NCBI GenBank assembly: GCA_035457725.1
Contig: DATIBC010000069.1
Span: 1 to 64,000 of the forward strand
DNA from: DATFES01 sp035457725
Lineage (GTDB): Bacteria; Pseudomonadota; Alphaproteobacteria; CACIAM-22H2
DNA length: 64,000 nucleotides
Direction: 5' to 3'
Position 1 is the first letter of the stretch. Each line of letters begins with the position of its first letter. The translations under genes were made by a program, and so were the position numbers. The notes under the pieces were generated by a model, which saw nothing but the letters and a program-made list of their open reading frames with translations, was not told the origin of the DNA and ran no database searches. Of this stretch, positions 44,430-52,518 are shown piece after piece.

Positions 44430-45955
44430 CAGAGATCGTGTCCCGAATACGAGCAATTGAACGATTTGTTGCACAGCGGGAAGTCGGCAACGATGTTGCC
44501 CTCGATCGCCGCCTCCAGGAGCGGCCATTGCAGCCACGACGGATCGCGCGGGAAACAGCGGTCGACGGTTCCGCCGGCGGCGAGCCTAACCCAGGTGAAG
44601 ATCTCGCCGCGGAAGCCTTCGACCAGCGCGGCGCCCTCGCCGGCTTCCGCCGGGAGGAGAACCGAGACCGGACCGTCGGGCATGCGTTCCAGAATCTGTC
44701 CGATGAGGCGCAACGATTCACGCACCTCGCGGATGCGTATCCACACCCGCGCATTGACGTCTCCCTCGGGCAGCACCGGCACCTCGAACTCCAGTGAACC
44801 GTAAGGCGGATATCCCGGGCTTTGCCGGGCGTCGTAGCTGCGCCCCGCGCCGCGCCCGACGAAGCCGCCGGCGGCGAAGCGGTGCACAAGGTGGCCGCCG
44901 ATCGCGCCTGTGCCGATGGTGCGGTCAAGCAGCGACGGCTTGGCGTCGTAGATCGCGACCAGCCGATCGAAGCGGCGCGGAATCTCGTGCACCACGCGCT
45001 GGATCGCCGCCGCACCGGCGCCGCTCAAGTCGCGCGCGACGCCCCCGGGAACAATGCAATCCATCATCAAGCGATGCCCGAAGGCTTCGGCCGCGGCGCG
45101 TAGGATTTCCTCACGCATGGCGCTCGCCCAGGCCTGAATCATGGTGAAAGCGGCGTCGTTGCAGATCGCGCCGAAATCGCCGAGATGATTGGCGATGCGC
45201 TCGAGCTCGGCCATCAGGGCGCGGAGGAAGTCGGCACGCGGCGGTGCCGACACGCCGAGCGCCGCTTCGACGGCGCGCGAAAACGCGAGCGAATGAGCAA
45301 CCGTCGAATCGCCGGATACGCGCGCCGCGAGCTTCGCCGCCTCGGCGATCGGTCGCCCCTCGATCAGCTTCTCGATGCCCTTGTGGACATAGCCAAGCCG
45401 CTCCTCGAGACGCACCACGGTCTCGCCGTTGGCGTGAAAGCGAAAATGCCCCGGCTCGATGATTCCGGCATGCACCGGACCGACGGGAATCTGATGGATC
45501 CCCTCGCCCTCCACAGGCAGAAACGGATAGTCGGTGGCGCGCGCCGCCGGCTCGTCGAGCGCGCGCGGCTCCGGATCGCGGGAAAGCGGTCGTCGCATCG
45601 GCCAGCGTCCGTGATCCAGCCAAGGCCGGGCGTCGTCGAGTCCCTCCGGCGTCAGACCGAAGAGATCGCGCGTCGCGCGCTCCATGCGGATCGCGCCCGG
45701 TCGAACCTTGGAAAGACTGGCAAAAACGCCGTCGCGGCAGGCGAGCGAGACGACGGCGATCGTACCGGCGCCGTCGTCGCGCAGCGCCGCATGAACTGTC
45801 TCGCGCTCGCCCCACAGTGCCAAGAGCTCCCAGTATTCGGTTTTGAGCCGGTCGATCAGGCCGTGCCAACCATGCTCGTCGAGCTCGACGCGCGGCCACG
45901 GCCGATGGCGCGTCACCAACGGATATCCGTTCAAGGCTTGAATCAATTCGGCCAC
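44429..45955 (-). CDS. hyfG: HyfG-like large subunit (NuoC/NuoD fusion) lacking the NiFe cysteines
   Basis: A 508-residue protein: a NuoC-like N-terminal domain (about 1-150) fused to a NuoD/large-subunit domain. Where NiFe hydrogenases have RxCGxC, this protein reads RVSGDS (212-217) followed by TVAHSLAF. The C-terminal motif is LCNKSFNCSYSGHDL, which has C495 and C501 but not the DPCxxC pattern. The NiFe site is therefore probably absent, as in Ehr-type complexes. It sits between hyfF and hyfI. The true reaction is unknown; quinone or ferredoxin coupling is possible. Confidence 0.9.
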   Translation of the reverse strand: MAELIQALNGYPLVTRHRPWPRVELDEHGWHGLIDRLKTEYWELLALWGERETVHAALRDDGAGTIAVVSLACRDGVFASLSKVRPGAIRMERATRDLFGLTPEGLDDARPWLDHGRWPMRRPLSRDPEPRALDEPAARATDYPFLPVEGEGIHQIPVGPVHAGIIEPGHFRFHANGETVVRLEERLGYVHKGIEKLIEGRPIAEAAKLAARVSGDSTVAHSLAFSRAVEAALGVSAPPRADFLRALMAELERIANHLGDFGAICNDAAFTMIQAWASAMREEILRAAAEAFGHRLMMDCIVPGGVARDLSGAGAAAIQRVVHEIPRRFDRLVAIYDAKPSLLDRTIGTGAIGGHLVHRFAAGGFVGRGAGRSYDARQSPGYPPYGSLEFEVPVLPEGDVNARVWIRIREVRESLRLIGQILERMPDGPVSVLLPAEAGEGAALVEGFRGEIFTWVRLAAGGTVDRCFPRDPSWLQWPLLEAAIEGNIVADFPLCNKSFNCSYSGHDL

Positions 45956-45962
45956 GGCCCGC

Positions 45963-47399
45963 TCAGCGTCCCAACAGGCCGGCGACGGACTGGAACCACG
46001 CGACGAGCGGCGGCGGCAGCCACAGACCGGCGATGACGACGATCGACAGATGAAGGTACATCGGCGCCAGCGACGCCGTGATCGCGCTCGACGGCCCCTT
46101 CGGTTCGCCGAACGCGACTTCGTTAACGCGCATCACCAGCGCGCCGAACGCGACGAGGAGGCCAATGACCAGCGGGACGGCGAGCCATGGCTGGCGCGCC
46201 ATCGCCGAGGTGATGACCAGGAACTCGCTCATGAACATTCCGAGCGGCGGCAGCCCGGCGATGGCGACGACTCCCAGAACGAATCCCCAACCGAGCGCCG
46301 GGTGCGTCGTGGTGAGGCCGCCAATGTCGGCGAGCTTTTGCGTTCCCTTGACTTGCGCAATATGGCCCACGGCGAAGAATATCGCCGATTTGGTCAGGCT
46401 GTGCAGCGCCATGTGCAGCAGCGCGGCGAAATTGGCAAGCGGACCGCCGATGCCGAAGGCGAAGGCGATGATGCCCATGTGCTCGATCGAGGAGTAGGCG
46501 AAGAAGCGCTTGATGTCGCGGCGGCGATACAGCATCACGGCGGCGAGCAGCAACGATGAAGTGCCCATCGCCAGCATCAAAGGGCCGGGCGCCAACGCGT
46601 CGGCGTTCCCGGCGAGGATCAGCTTGAAGCGCAACAAAGCGTAGAGCGCGACATTGAGCAGCAGGCCCGAAAGTACGGCCGAGATCGGCGTCGGGCCCTC
46701 GGCGTGCGCATCGGGCAGCCACGCGTGGAGCGGCGCCAAGCCCACCTTGGTGCCATAGCCGATCAAAAGGAAAACGAACGCCAGATTGAGTAGCGCCGGC
46801 TCGAATCGGGCCGAGCGCGCATGCAGCTCGGTCCAGGCGAGCGCCTCGATTCCGACACCCATCACCGGCTGCGCGGCGAGGTAGACAAGAATGGTGCCGA
46901 AGAGCGCCAACGCGATGCCGACCGAGCCGAGGATGAAGTACTTCCATGCCGCCTCGATCGATTCGCGGGTGCGATAGAGGCTCACCATGAGGACCGTGGT
47001 CAGCGTTGCCCCTTCGACCGCGACCCACATGAGGCCGATATTGTTGGCGACGAGCGCCAGCAGCATGGCGAACGACAGCAGCTGGTACATCGCGTGATAA
47101 AAACGCAACGCGATGGGGGTCAGCTTGCTGATCGACACTTCGTGCTCGATGTAACTGGCCGAGAACCAGCTCGTCGTGAAGGCGACGAACGTCGTCAAGA
47201 CGACGAAGAAGACGTTGAAATCGTCGATGAACACAAACGCTGATGGCGCGGGGCGATCGGCGAAGAGGGTTAGCGCAGCCAAAAACGTCGCCAGACTCGC
47301 GGCCGCGTTGAGCCGTGCGGCCAGCGCGCGCCACGGCAGCGCCGCCAGCACCGCTGCGGCGAGAAGCGGGATGGCGAGTATGACAATGATCGGGTTCAC
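45963..47399 (-). CDS. hyfF: HyfF-like proton-translocating membrane subunit (NuoL/M/N family)
   Basis: A 478-residue antiporter-like subunit with 13-14 transmembrane segments. Key charged residues of ion-translocating subunits are present: E129 (WVAVEGATLTT), K218 (GYGTKVGLAPLHAWLPDAHAEGPTPIS) and the lysine/histidines in LHMALHSLTKSAIFFAVGH. It should form part of the membrane arm that moves protons or sodium. It overlaps hyfE (ATGA) and ends seven bases before hyfG. Confidence 0.9.
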   Translation of the reverse strand: MNPIIVILAIPLLAAAVLAALPWRALAARLNAAASLATFLAALTLFADRPAPSAFVFIDDFNVFFVVLTTFVAFTTSWFSASYIEHEVSISKLTPIALRFYHAMYQLLSFAMLLALVANNIGLMWVAVEGATLTTVLMVSLYRTRESIEAAWKYFILGSVGIALALFGTILVYLAAQPVMGVGIEALAWTELHARSARFEPALLNLAFVFLLIGYGTKVGLAPLHAWLPDAHAEGPTPISAVLSGLLLNVALYALLRFKLILAGNADALAPGPLMLAMGTSSLLLAAVMLYRRRDIKRFFAYSSIEHMGIIAFAFGIGGPLANFAALLHMALHSLTKSAIFFAVGHIAQVKGTQKLADIGGLTTTHPALGWGFVLGVVAIAGLPPLGMFMSEFLVITSAMARQPWLAVPLVIGLLVAFGALVMRVNEVAFGEPKGPSSAITASLAPMYLHLSIVVIAGLWLPPPLVAWFQSVAGLLGR

Positions 47400-48073
47400 G
47401 GATTCTCCCGCGAGCGCTCGCCGCGGAACCGCTCGAGATATTGCAGATCGAGCGTGTCAAAGCGTTCCCGGATGCGGAAGATGAACATGCCGAAGACGAT
47501 GAAGGCGATTAGAACCGAAAAGGCGATGCTCATCTCGACCACCAGCGGCATGCCCTTGACGCCGACCGCTGCGAGGATGAGGCCGTTTTCAAGCGACATG
47601 AATCCAACCACCTGCGTCACGGCGTTGCGCCGCGTGATCATCATCAACAGCCCGAGCAGCACGATCGACAGCGCCAACGCCAGATTTTCCCGGGTGAGCG
47701 CGCCCGAGGCCGCGGTGACCGGAAACACCAACACAATCGACAGTGCGACAAGGCCGACGCCGGCCAACAGTGTCAAATTCACGCCGAGCGCCGTCTCGAT
47801 CGAGCGGTGGATATTGAGCCGACGGACGATGCGCATCAGCGCGATCGGTATGATAAGGCCCTTGAAGGTGAGCGCGATCGCCGCGGTAACGAACAGGTGG
47901 GGCGCGTTCTGCGTGTACGCCTGCCACGCCGCCGCGGCGGCGACGAAGAAGGCCTGAAGCGCGAACGCTTCGAGCACGCCGGCGAGCCGCCGCTGATACA
48001 AAAGCGCGAAACTGAGCAACAACACCGAGGTCGAGAGCGTGTGGGCGATGTCGAATTCGAAGCCGCGCAGCAT
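47396..48073 (-). CDS. hyfE: HyfE-like membrane subunit (NuoK-related)
   Basis: A 225-residue protein with about six transmembrane helices. The central segment resembles NuoK (ITRRNAVTQVVGFMSLENGLILAAVG), and the Glu of FMSLENG is the conserved membrane carboxylate. It belongs to the hydrogenase-4 subunit E family. It overlaps the next gene, hyfF, by four bases and lies four bases after hyfC. Confidence 0.9.
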   Translation of the reverse strand: MLRGFEFDIAHTLSTSVLLLSFALLYQRRLAGVLEAFALQAFFVAAAAAWQAYTQNAPHLFVTAAIALTFKGLIIPIALMRIVRRLNIHRSIETALGVNLTLLAGVGLVALSIVLVFPVTAASGALTRENLALALSIVLLGLLMMITRRNAVTQVVGFMSLENGLILAAVGVKGMPLVVEMSIAFSVLIAFIVFGMFIFRIRERFDTLDLQYLERFRGERSRENP

Positions 48074-48077
48074 GGCG

Positions 48078-49037
48078 TCACAGGCTCTGCGAAACGTAAA
48101 GGAAGATGGTGCCGAGCAGGCCGAGCAGCAGCGCTCCGCCGAGGTACTCGCCTACCCGGAAGACGCGCATCTTGGCGATCGACGCTTCGAATACCGACAG
48201 CAGCGTGCCTGCCACAATCAGCTTGGCGGCGTAGACGCAAGCGCCGATCGCCAACGCGTCGATGCCGGCGTCGTCGGGCGCCAGTCCCCACGGCGCGAAC
48301 ACGCCGGCGATCAACGACACGTAAAACAGCAGTTTCATCATCGACGCGGCTTCGATCAACGCCAGGTGCCGCCCGGAGTACTCCAGCACCATCGCCTCGT
48401 GGACCATGGTGAGCTCGAGATGCGTCGCCGGGTTATCGACCGGGATGCGCGCGCTTTCGGCGATCGCCACCATGATCAGCGCGATCAGCGCCAACGCGAA
48501 GGAGACGCGAATGCCGACCGGCTGGCTCAGCACGAATTCGGCGATCGACGGGATCGAGGTCGACTGGATGAACAACGCCATGGTGAAGATGACGAGGAGC
48601 ATCGCCGGTTCGGCGAGCGAGGCGATCATCATTTCGCGCGAAGCGCCGATGCCGCCGAAGCTGGTGCCGACGTCCATCCCGGCGAGCGCCTGGAGAAACC
48701 GCGCCGCGCCGATAAGCGCCACCAACGCGATAAGGTCGGCGGCGGGCGACAGCGGCAATCGGGTGGTGAATGTCGGCACCAGCGCCGCCGCCAACCAAAG
48801 CAGCGCGAAGATCATGTACGGCGCGCTACGGTAAAGCCACGACGCGTTCTCGGCCAAGACCGCTTCCTTGCGCAAGAGCTTGACGAGGTCGCGATAGGGC
48901 TGGAACAGACCCGGTCCTTTTCGGCCCATGAGCCGGGCGCGGAGGCGGCGCGTGAGACCGGTGAGCGCGGGCGCGAGCACCAGCACCAGCGAAAGCTGGA
49001 GGATCTGCAGCGCGAGATCGATCGCCGTCCCTCTCAT
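48078..49037 (-). CDS. hyfC: HyfC-like membrane anchor subunit (NuoH family)
   Basis: A 319-residue protein with about eight transmembrane segments of the NuoH/HycD/HyfC family. Typical loops are RARLMGRKGPGLFQPYRDLVKLLRKE and ESARIPVDNPATHLELTMVHEAM, which contact the large subunit and quinone-cavity region. The start is MRGTAIDLALQ; a longer reading overlaps hyfB. Its ATG overlaps the hyfB stop (ATGA). Confidence 0.92.
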   Translation of the reverse strand: MRGTAIDLALQILQLSLVLVLAPALTGLTRRLRARLMGRKGPGLFQPYRDLVKLLRKEAVLAENASWLYRSAPYMIFALLWLAAALVPTFTTRLPLSPAADLIALVALIGAARFLQALAGMDVGTSFGGIGASREMMIASLAEPAMLLVIFTMALFIQSTSIPSIAEFVLSQPVGIRVSFALALIALIMVAIAESARIPVDNPATHLELTMVHEAMVLEYSGRHLALIEAASMMKLLFYVSLIAGVFAPWGLAPDDAGIDALAIGACVYAAKLIVAGTLLSVFEASIAKMRVFRVGEYLGGALLLGLLGTIFLYVSQSL

Positions 49038-51046
49038 TCGCTCAGCACCACTGCGATCAAGAGGACGATCAGCGCGGCGAACACCAGCGTCAGGTAGCGG
49101 CGTATGGTGAGAAACTGTAGTGCGTTGGCCCGCGATGTCAGCCATTCGAGGCCGCGGCCGATCGGGGCGTAGAGGCCGTCCCACACCGGATCGACCAGGC
49201 GCGCTTCGAAGCGTGCGGCGCGACTCTCGCCTGGTTCAGGCATGTCGACGTGCTCGCGGGCTTGGAATATCAACGTGCCGAAAACGCGACGGATCGGCTG
49301 GGCGAAGCTCGATGCGGTGTATTGCGTGGCCGGGTGAGGATCGGGGAAGCCGCAATCCCACGGCGGACCGCGGCGAATTTCCGCCGACGCAAGGCGGTGG
49401 ACGCCCTCGACGACCGCGAAGGTGACGATGGTCACGGCAACCAGAACGATCAGCCCGCTATACGACGAGCGTTGCAGGCCGAGCGGCGCAAAGAACAACC
49501 ATTCCGAGGGGTCGAGCCCGTCGGCGAGCGCGGGAAACGGCGTGCCGAGCAGCAGGCCGACCGCTGGATTGAGCAGCAGGATGGCGAGCGTCGGCACCAG
49601 GCCGATCGCAAGGCACAACGCGGCGAGCGCGGCCATGGCGCCGGTCATCGCGGAGTCGACCTCGTGTGCCTCGGCGGCCTCTGGAGATCGCGGCCGGCCG
49701 AGGAAGGTGACGCCGAACGCCTTGACGAAGCAGGCGGCGGCGAGCGCCGCGGCGAGCGCTAGCATCGCACCGGTCACCGGAACGGCGAATTTCAGCGTCC
49801 ACTGCGGCAGGCTGGGGCCGTTGAGGATGGCCTGGAAGGTGAGCCACTCGGAGACGAAACCGTTGAACGGCGGCAGCGCCGATATGGCGATCGAGCCGAC
49901 CAGGAATAGCGTCGCCGTACGCGGCATGCGGTGGATAAGGCCACCCTGACGCTCCATGTCGCGCTCACCCGTCGCCACCAGGACGGCCCCGGCGCCGAAG
50001 AACAGCAGGCTCTTGAACAGCGCGTGATTGAGGACGTGCAGCAGCGCCGCCGAAAGGGCAAGCGCCGCAAGCGGGCCGAGCCCGTTGGCCTTGAAGACGA
50101 GGGCCAAGCCAAGGCCGATCACGATGATGCCGATATTCTCGACGGTGTGATAGGCGAGCAAGACCTTGAGGTCGTGCTGCATCAGGGCGTACAGCACGCC
50201 AAGCACGGCCGAAAGTCCGCCGAGCGCGAGCAGTACCGCGCCCCAACCCCACCCGAGGTCGCCTGAAAGATCGAACAGAATGCGGACCAAGCCGTAGATC
50301 GCCACCTTGGTCATGACGCCGCTCATCAGCGCCGAGACGTGGCTGGGTGCCGCCGGGTGCGCCAGCGGCAGCCAGGCGTGCAACGGCACAAGCCCGGCCT
50401 TCGAGCCGGCGCCGATCAGGACCAGCGCCGTCGCCAAGCCGCCCAGCCAGCCTTGCGGCGGCCCCAGGCGAATATCCGCGAATCGATAGTTGCCTTCGAA
50501 CCCCGCCAGGACGCCGAAGGCGAGCAGAAGCGCCGCCGTGCCAAAAGCCGCCATGACGAAATAGACCAGCGCCGCGTGCGAATTGCCGGGTTGGCGGTGG
50601 TTAGCAAGCACCAGCAACCACGACGACAGCGACATGAACTCCCAGGCGAGCAGGAAGACGAACGCGTCGTCAGCGACTACCACGAGGTTCATCGCCGCGA
50701 GAAACACCGGCAAGCAGGCCAGCACGCGCTGCGGTTCCTCGCCGTGGGGCCCGTAACCACGACCGTAAACTCCGGCGGCAGCGCCGATGACGTTCACCGC
50801 CAGCAGGAACCATGCCGCCAAAGCGTCGACGCGAAAATTCGCCTGGAGCCAAGGAAGTCCGAAAGGCAGCGCAAGGCTTCGCGGCGAAGAATCGCCGCCG
50901 AGCATAAAGAGTGCAAGTACGACGAGCGCCCCGCATGCCGCGGCGCAGCCGATGTAGACTGAATCGGAAGCCGGCCGCCCACGCACCGCGCCAAACGCGC
51001 CGAGCGCCAAGAGCGTCGCGATTGTCGCGAGAATCGCGATCAACAT
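49034..51046 (-). CDS. hyfB: HyfB-like membrane subunit (NuoL family)
   Basis: A 670-residue antiporter-like subunit, first gene of the unit. Transmembrane helices fill residues about 1-560. The channel signatures are WEFMSLSSWLLVLANHRQ and GAGSKAGLVPLHAWLPLAHPAAPSHVSALMSGVMTKVAIYGL. The C-terminal 110 residues form a long cytoplasmic extension (WDCGFPDPHPATQYTASSF) seen in hydrogenase-4 subunit B proteins. The start at MLIAILATIATLLALG gives a good first helix. It lies 289 bp from the iron-binding protein's 3' end. Confidence 0.92.
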   Translation of the reverse strand: MLIAILATIATLLALGAFGAVRGRPASDSVYIGCAAACGALVVLALFMLGGDSSPRSLALPFGLPWLQANFRVDALAAWFLLAVNVIGAAAGVYGRGYGPHGEEPQRVLACLPVFLAAMNLVVVADDAFVFLLAWEFMSLSSWLLVLANHRQPGNSHAALVYFVMAAFGTAALLLAFGVLAGFEGNYRFADIRLGPPQGWLGGLATALVLIGAGSKAGLVPLHAWLPLAHPAAPSHVSALMSGVMTKVAIYGLVRILFDLSGDLGWGWGAVLLALGGLSAVLGVLYALMQHDLKVLLAYHTVENIGIIVIGLGLALVFKANGLGPLAALALSAALLHVLNHALFKSLLFFGAGAVLVATGERDMERQGGLIHRMPRTATLFLVGSIAISALPPFNGFVSEWLTFQAILNGPSLPQWTLKFAVPVTGAMLALAAALAAACFVKAFGVTFLGRPRSPEAAEAHEVDSAMTGAMAALAALCLAIGLVPTLAILLLNPAVGLLLGTPFPALADGLDPSEWLFFAPLGLQRSSYSGLIVLVAVTIVTFAVVEGVHRLASAEIRRGPPWDCGFPDPHPATQYTASSFAQPIRRVFGTLIFQAREHVDMPEPGESRAARFEARLVDPVWDGLYAPIGRGLEWLTSRANALQFLTIRRYLTLVFAALIVLLIAVVLSE

Positions 51047-51254
51047 CGCGGCGGTTTCTCGACGTCGAAAGATGTTCGCATTGGCTGAGCGACCAAGAAC
51101 ACAACCGCCTGACATTGCAAGCGGGACGGCCCCCGAGACCAGCCGCCGGCGCCACAAAACAAAACGCCGGCGGCGCGGATGTGACGCACGCCTGCGTCTA
51201 ACTTCAGCCGATCATATCAGGCACGCCGAGTCGCGCAATAAAGCCGCGCGACCG

Positions 51255-51288
51255 AAAAGCCGGGCCGGGCGGTCGAGCGACCCGGCCC
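51255..51288 (-). terminator. Intrinsic terminator downstream of the iron-binding protein gene
   Basis: Arms GGGCCGGG (51262-51269) and CCCGGCCC (51281-51288), further paired by inner bases, lie downstream of the minus-strand gene ending at 51336. On that strand the hairpin is followed by GCTTTT (51255-51260). It would separate this unit from the hyf operon. Confidence 0.6.
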
Positions 51289-51335
51289 TGGGACCGTCGC
51301 GCCGCTGGCAGGCCGGCGCGCCGGCCGCTCTCAGG

Positions 51336-52376
51336 TCAGCGCCAACCGGCACGGTCGGCGATTTTCACCGCTTCGGCGTTGTATTTGCCGAGCAGGGAGA
51401 GATTGATCGAGTCGGCCTTGAATTCGCCGAATGTCAGCACGGTCGCCGATCGCGCCACGTCGTCGCGCACCGGATATTCGTGATTGCCCTCGGCGAGAAT
51501 TTGCTGCGCCTCGGGCGTCACCAGGAACTCGAGCAGCTTGACGGCGTTGTCGCGATTGGGAGCGAACTTGGTAACACCCGCGCCGCTGATGTTGACGTGG
51601 ACTCCGCGTCCGTCCTGATTGGGGAAAAAGACGCCGATCTTGTCGGCGACGGCGCGGTCCTCCGGCTTGCTCGAAGCCTTGAGACGGCCGAGGTAGTAGG
51701 TGTTGGCGATGGCGATGTCGCCCTCGCCCGCCGCGACGGCTTTGATTTGATCGGTATCGCCGCCCTTGGGCGGCCGGGCGAAATTGGCGACGAGGTCCTT
51801 GGCCCACGCTTCCGTTTTGGCGACGCCGTCGGCGGCGATCATCGATGCCAGGAGGGACTGGTTATAGACCTGGGAGGAGGAGCGAACCAGGATCCTGCCC
51901 TTCCATTTCGGCTCGGCCAGCGCCTCATAGGTCGACAGCTCCGACGGCTTGACCCGGTCCTTGTGATACATGATGACGCGTGCGCGCAACGAAATCGCGT
52001 ACCAGTGGCCATTCGGTTCGCGCAGTTTCTCGGGCACCGCCGCGTCCAGCACGCTCGACTCGACGCCCTGCAGCACGCCGGCCTGCTCTGCCCGCCACAA
52101 ATTGCCGACGTCCGCAGTGATCAACAGGTCGGCCGGGCTATTGCGGCCCTCGCTTTGCAACCGCTGTAGCAGCGGTCCGATATCGCCCTCGACGACGTTG
52201 ACCTTGATGCCGGTCCGCTGGCTGAACACTTCGACCAGCTTTTTGTCGGTGTCGTAATGGCGCGACGAATAGACGTTCACCTCGGCGCCAAGTGCGACAC
52301 CTGCGAGCCCGCTTGCCAAGCTGGCAGCGATCACGCCAATCGCTAAAACACCAAATCGTCTCTGCATGTTGAGCAT
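51336..52376 (-). CDS. Fe(3+)-type ABC transporter substrate-binding protein
   Basis: A 346-residue periplasmic binding protein of the FbpA/FutA class. A signal peptide (about 8-33, ending ALGAEVN) precedes VYSSRHYDTDKKLVEVFSQRTGIKVNVVEGD, which contains the typical tyrosine-bearing start. Iron-ligand tyrosines are likely in SQVYNQSLLAS and NTYYLGRLKAS. It should deliver ferric iron to an FbpBC permease/ATPase, but no such genes are next to it. The start chosen fits an AAGGAA site; ATG 52367 is an alternative. An upstream palindrome suggests Fur-type control. Confidence 0.9.
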   Translation of the reverse strand: MLNMQRRFGVLAIGVIAASLASGLAGVALGAEVNVYSSRHYDTDKKLVEVFSQRTGIKVNVVEGDIGPLLQRLQSEGRNSPADLLITADVGNLWRAEQAGVLQGVESSVLDAAVPEKLREPNGHWYAISLRARVIMYHKDRVKPSELSTYEALAEPKWKGRILVRSSSQVYNQSLLASMIAADGVAKTEAWAKDLVANFARPPKGGDTDQIKAVAAGEGDIAIANTYYLGRLKASSKPEDRAVADKIGVFFPNQDGRGVHVNISGAGVTKFAPNRDNAVKLLEFLVTPEAQQILAEGNHEYPVRDDVARSATVLTFGEFKADSINLSLLGKYNAEAVKIADRAGWR

Positions 52377-52416
52377 TTCGATCAAGTTCCTTGAGGGAGC
52401 GCGACGAGCTAACAGC

Positions 52417-52437
52417 AATTAAGAATTATTCGCAATG
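52417..52437. promoter_or_regulatory. Fur-box-like palindrome
   Basis: An AT-rich imperfect inverted repeat with GAAT and ATTC arms around one base, plus flanking TT/AA pairs (aattaaGAATtATTCgcaa), lies about 50 bp before the iron-binding protein start. It fits a Fur/Irr-like site loosely; similarity to the classical 19-bp Fur box is partial. Confidence 0.4.
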
Positions 52438-52518
52438 ATTCGACCGTTTATAACCAAACTAGATGGTTGTTGCAAGTCACTCGCAATTGCGACGGTTCGT
52501 CGCACGGTCGCCCAATGT

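Noticed and set aside
44429..45955. Annotation of hyfG as an active NiFe hydrogenase subunit
   Set aside because: The cysteine ligands are replaced (RVSGDS, altered C-terminal motif), so hydrogen activation is not supported.
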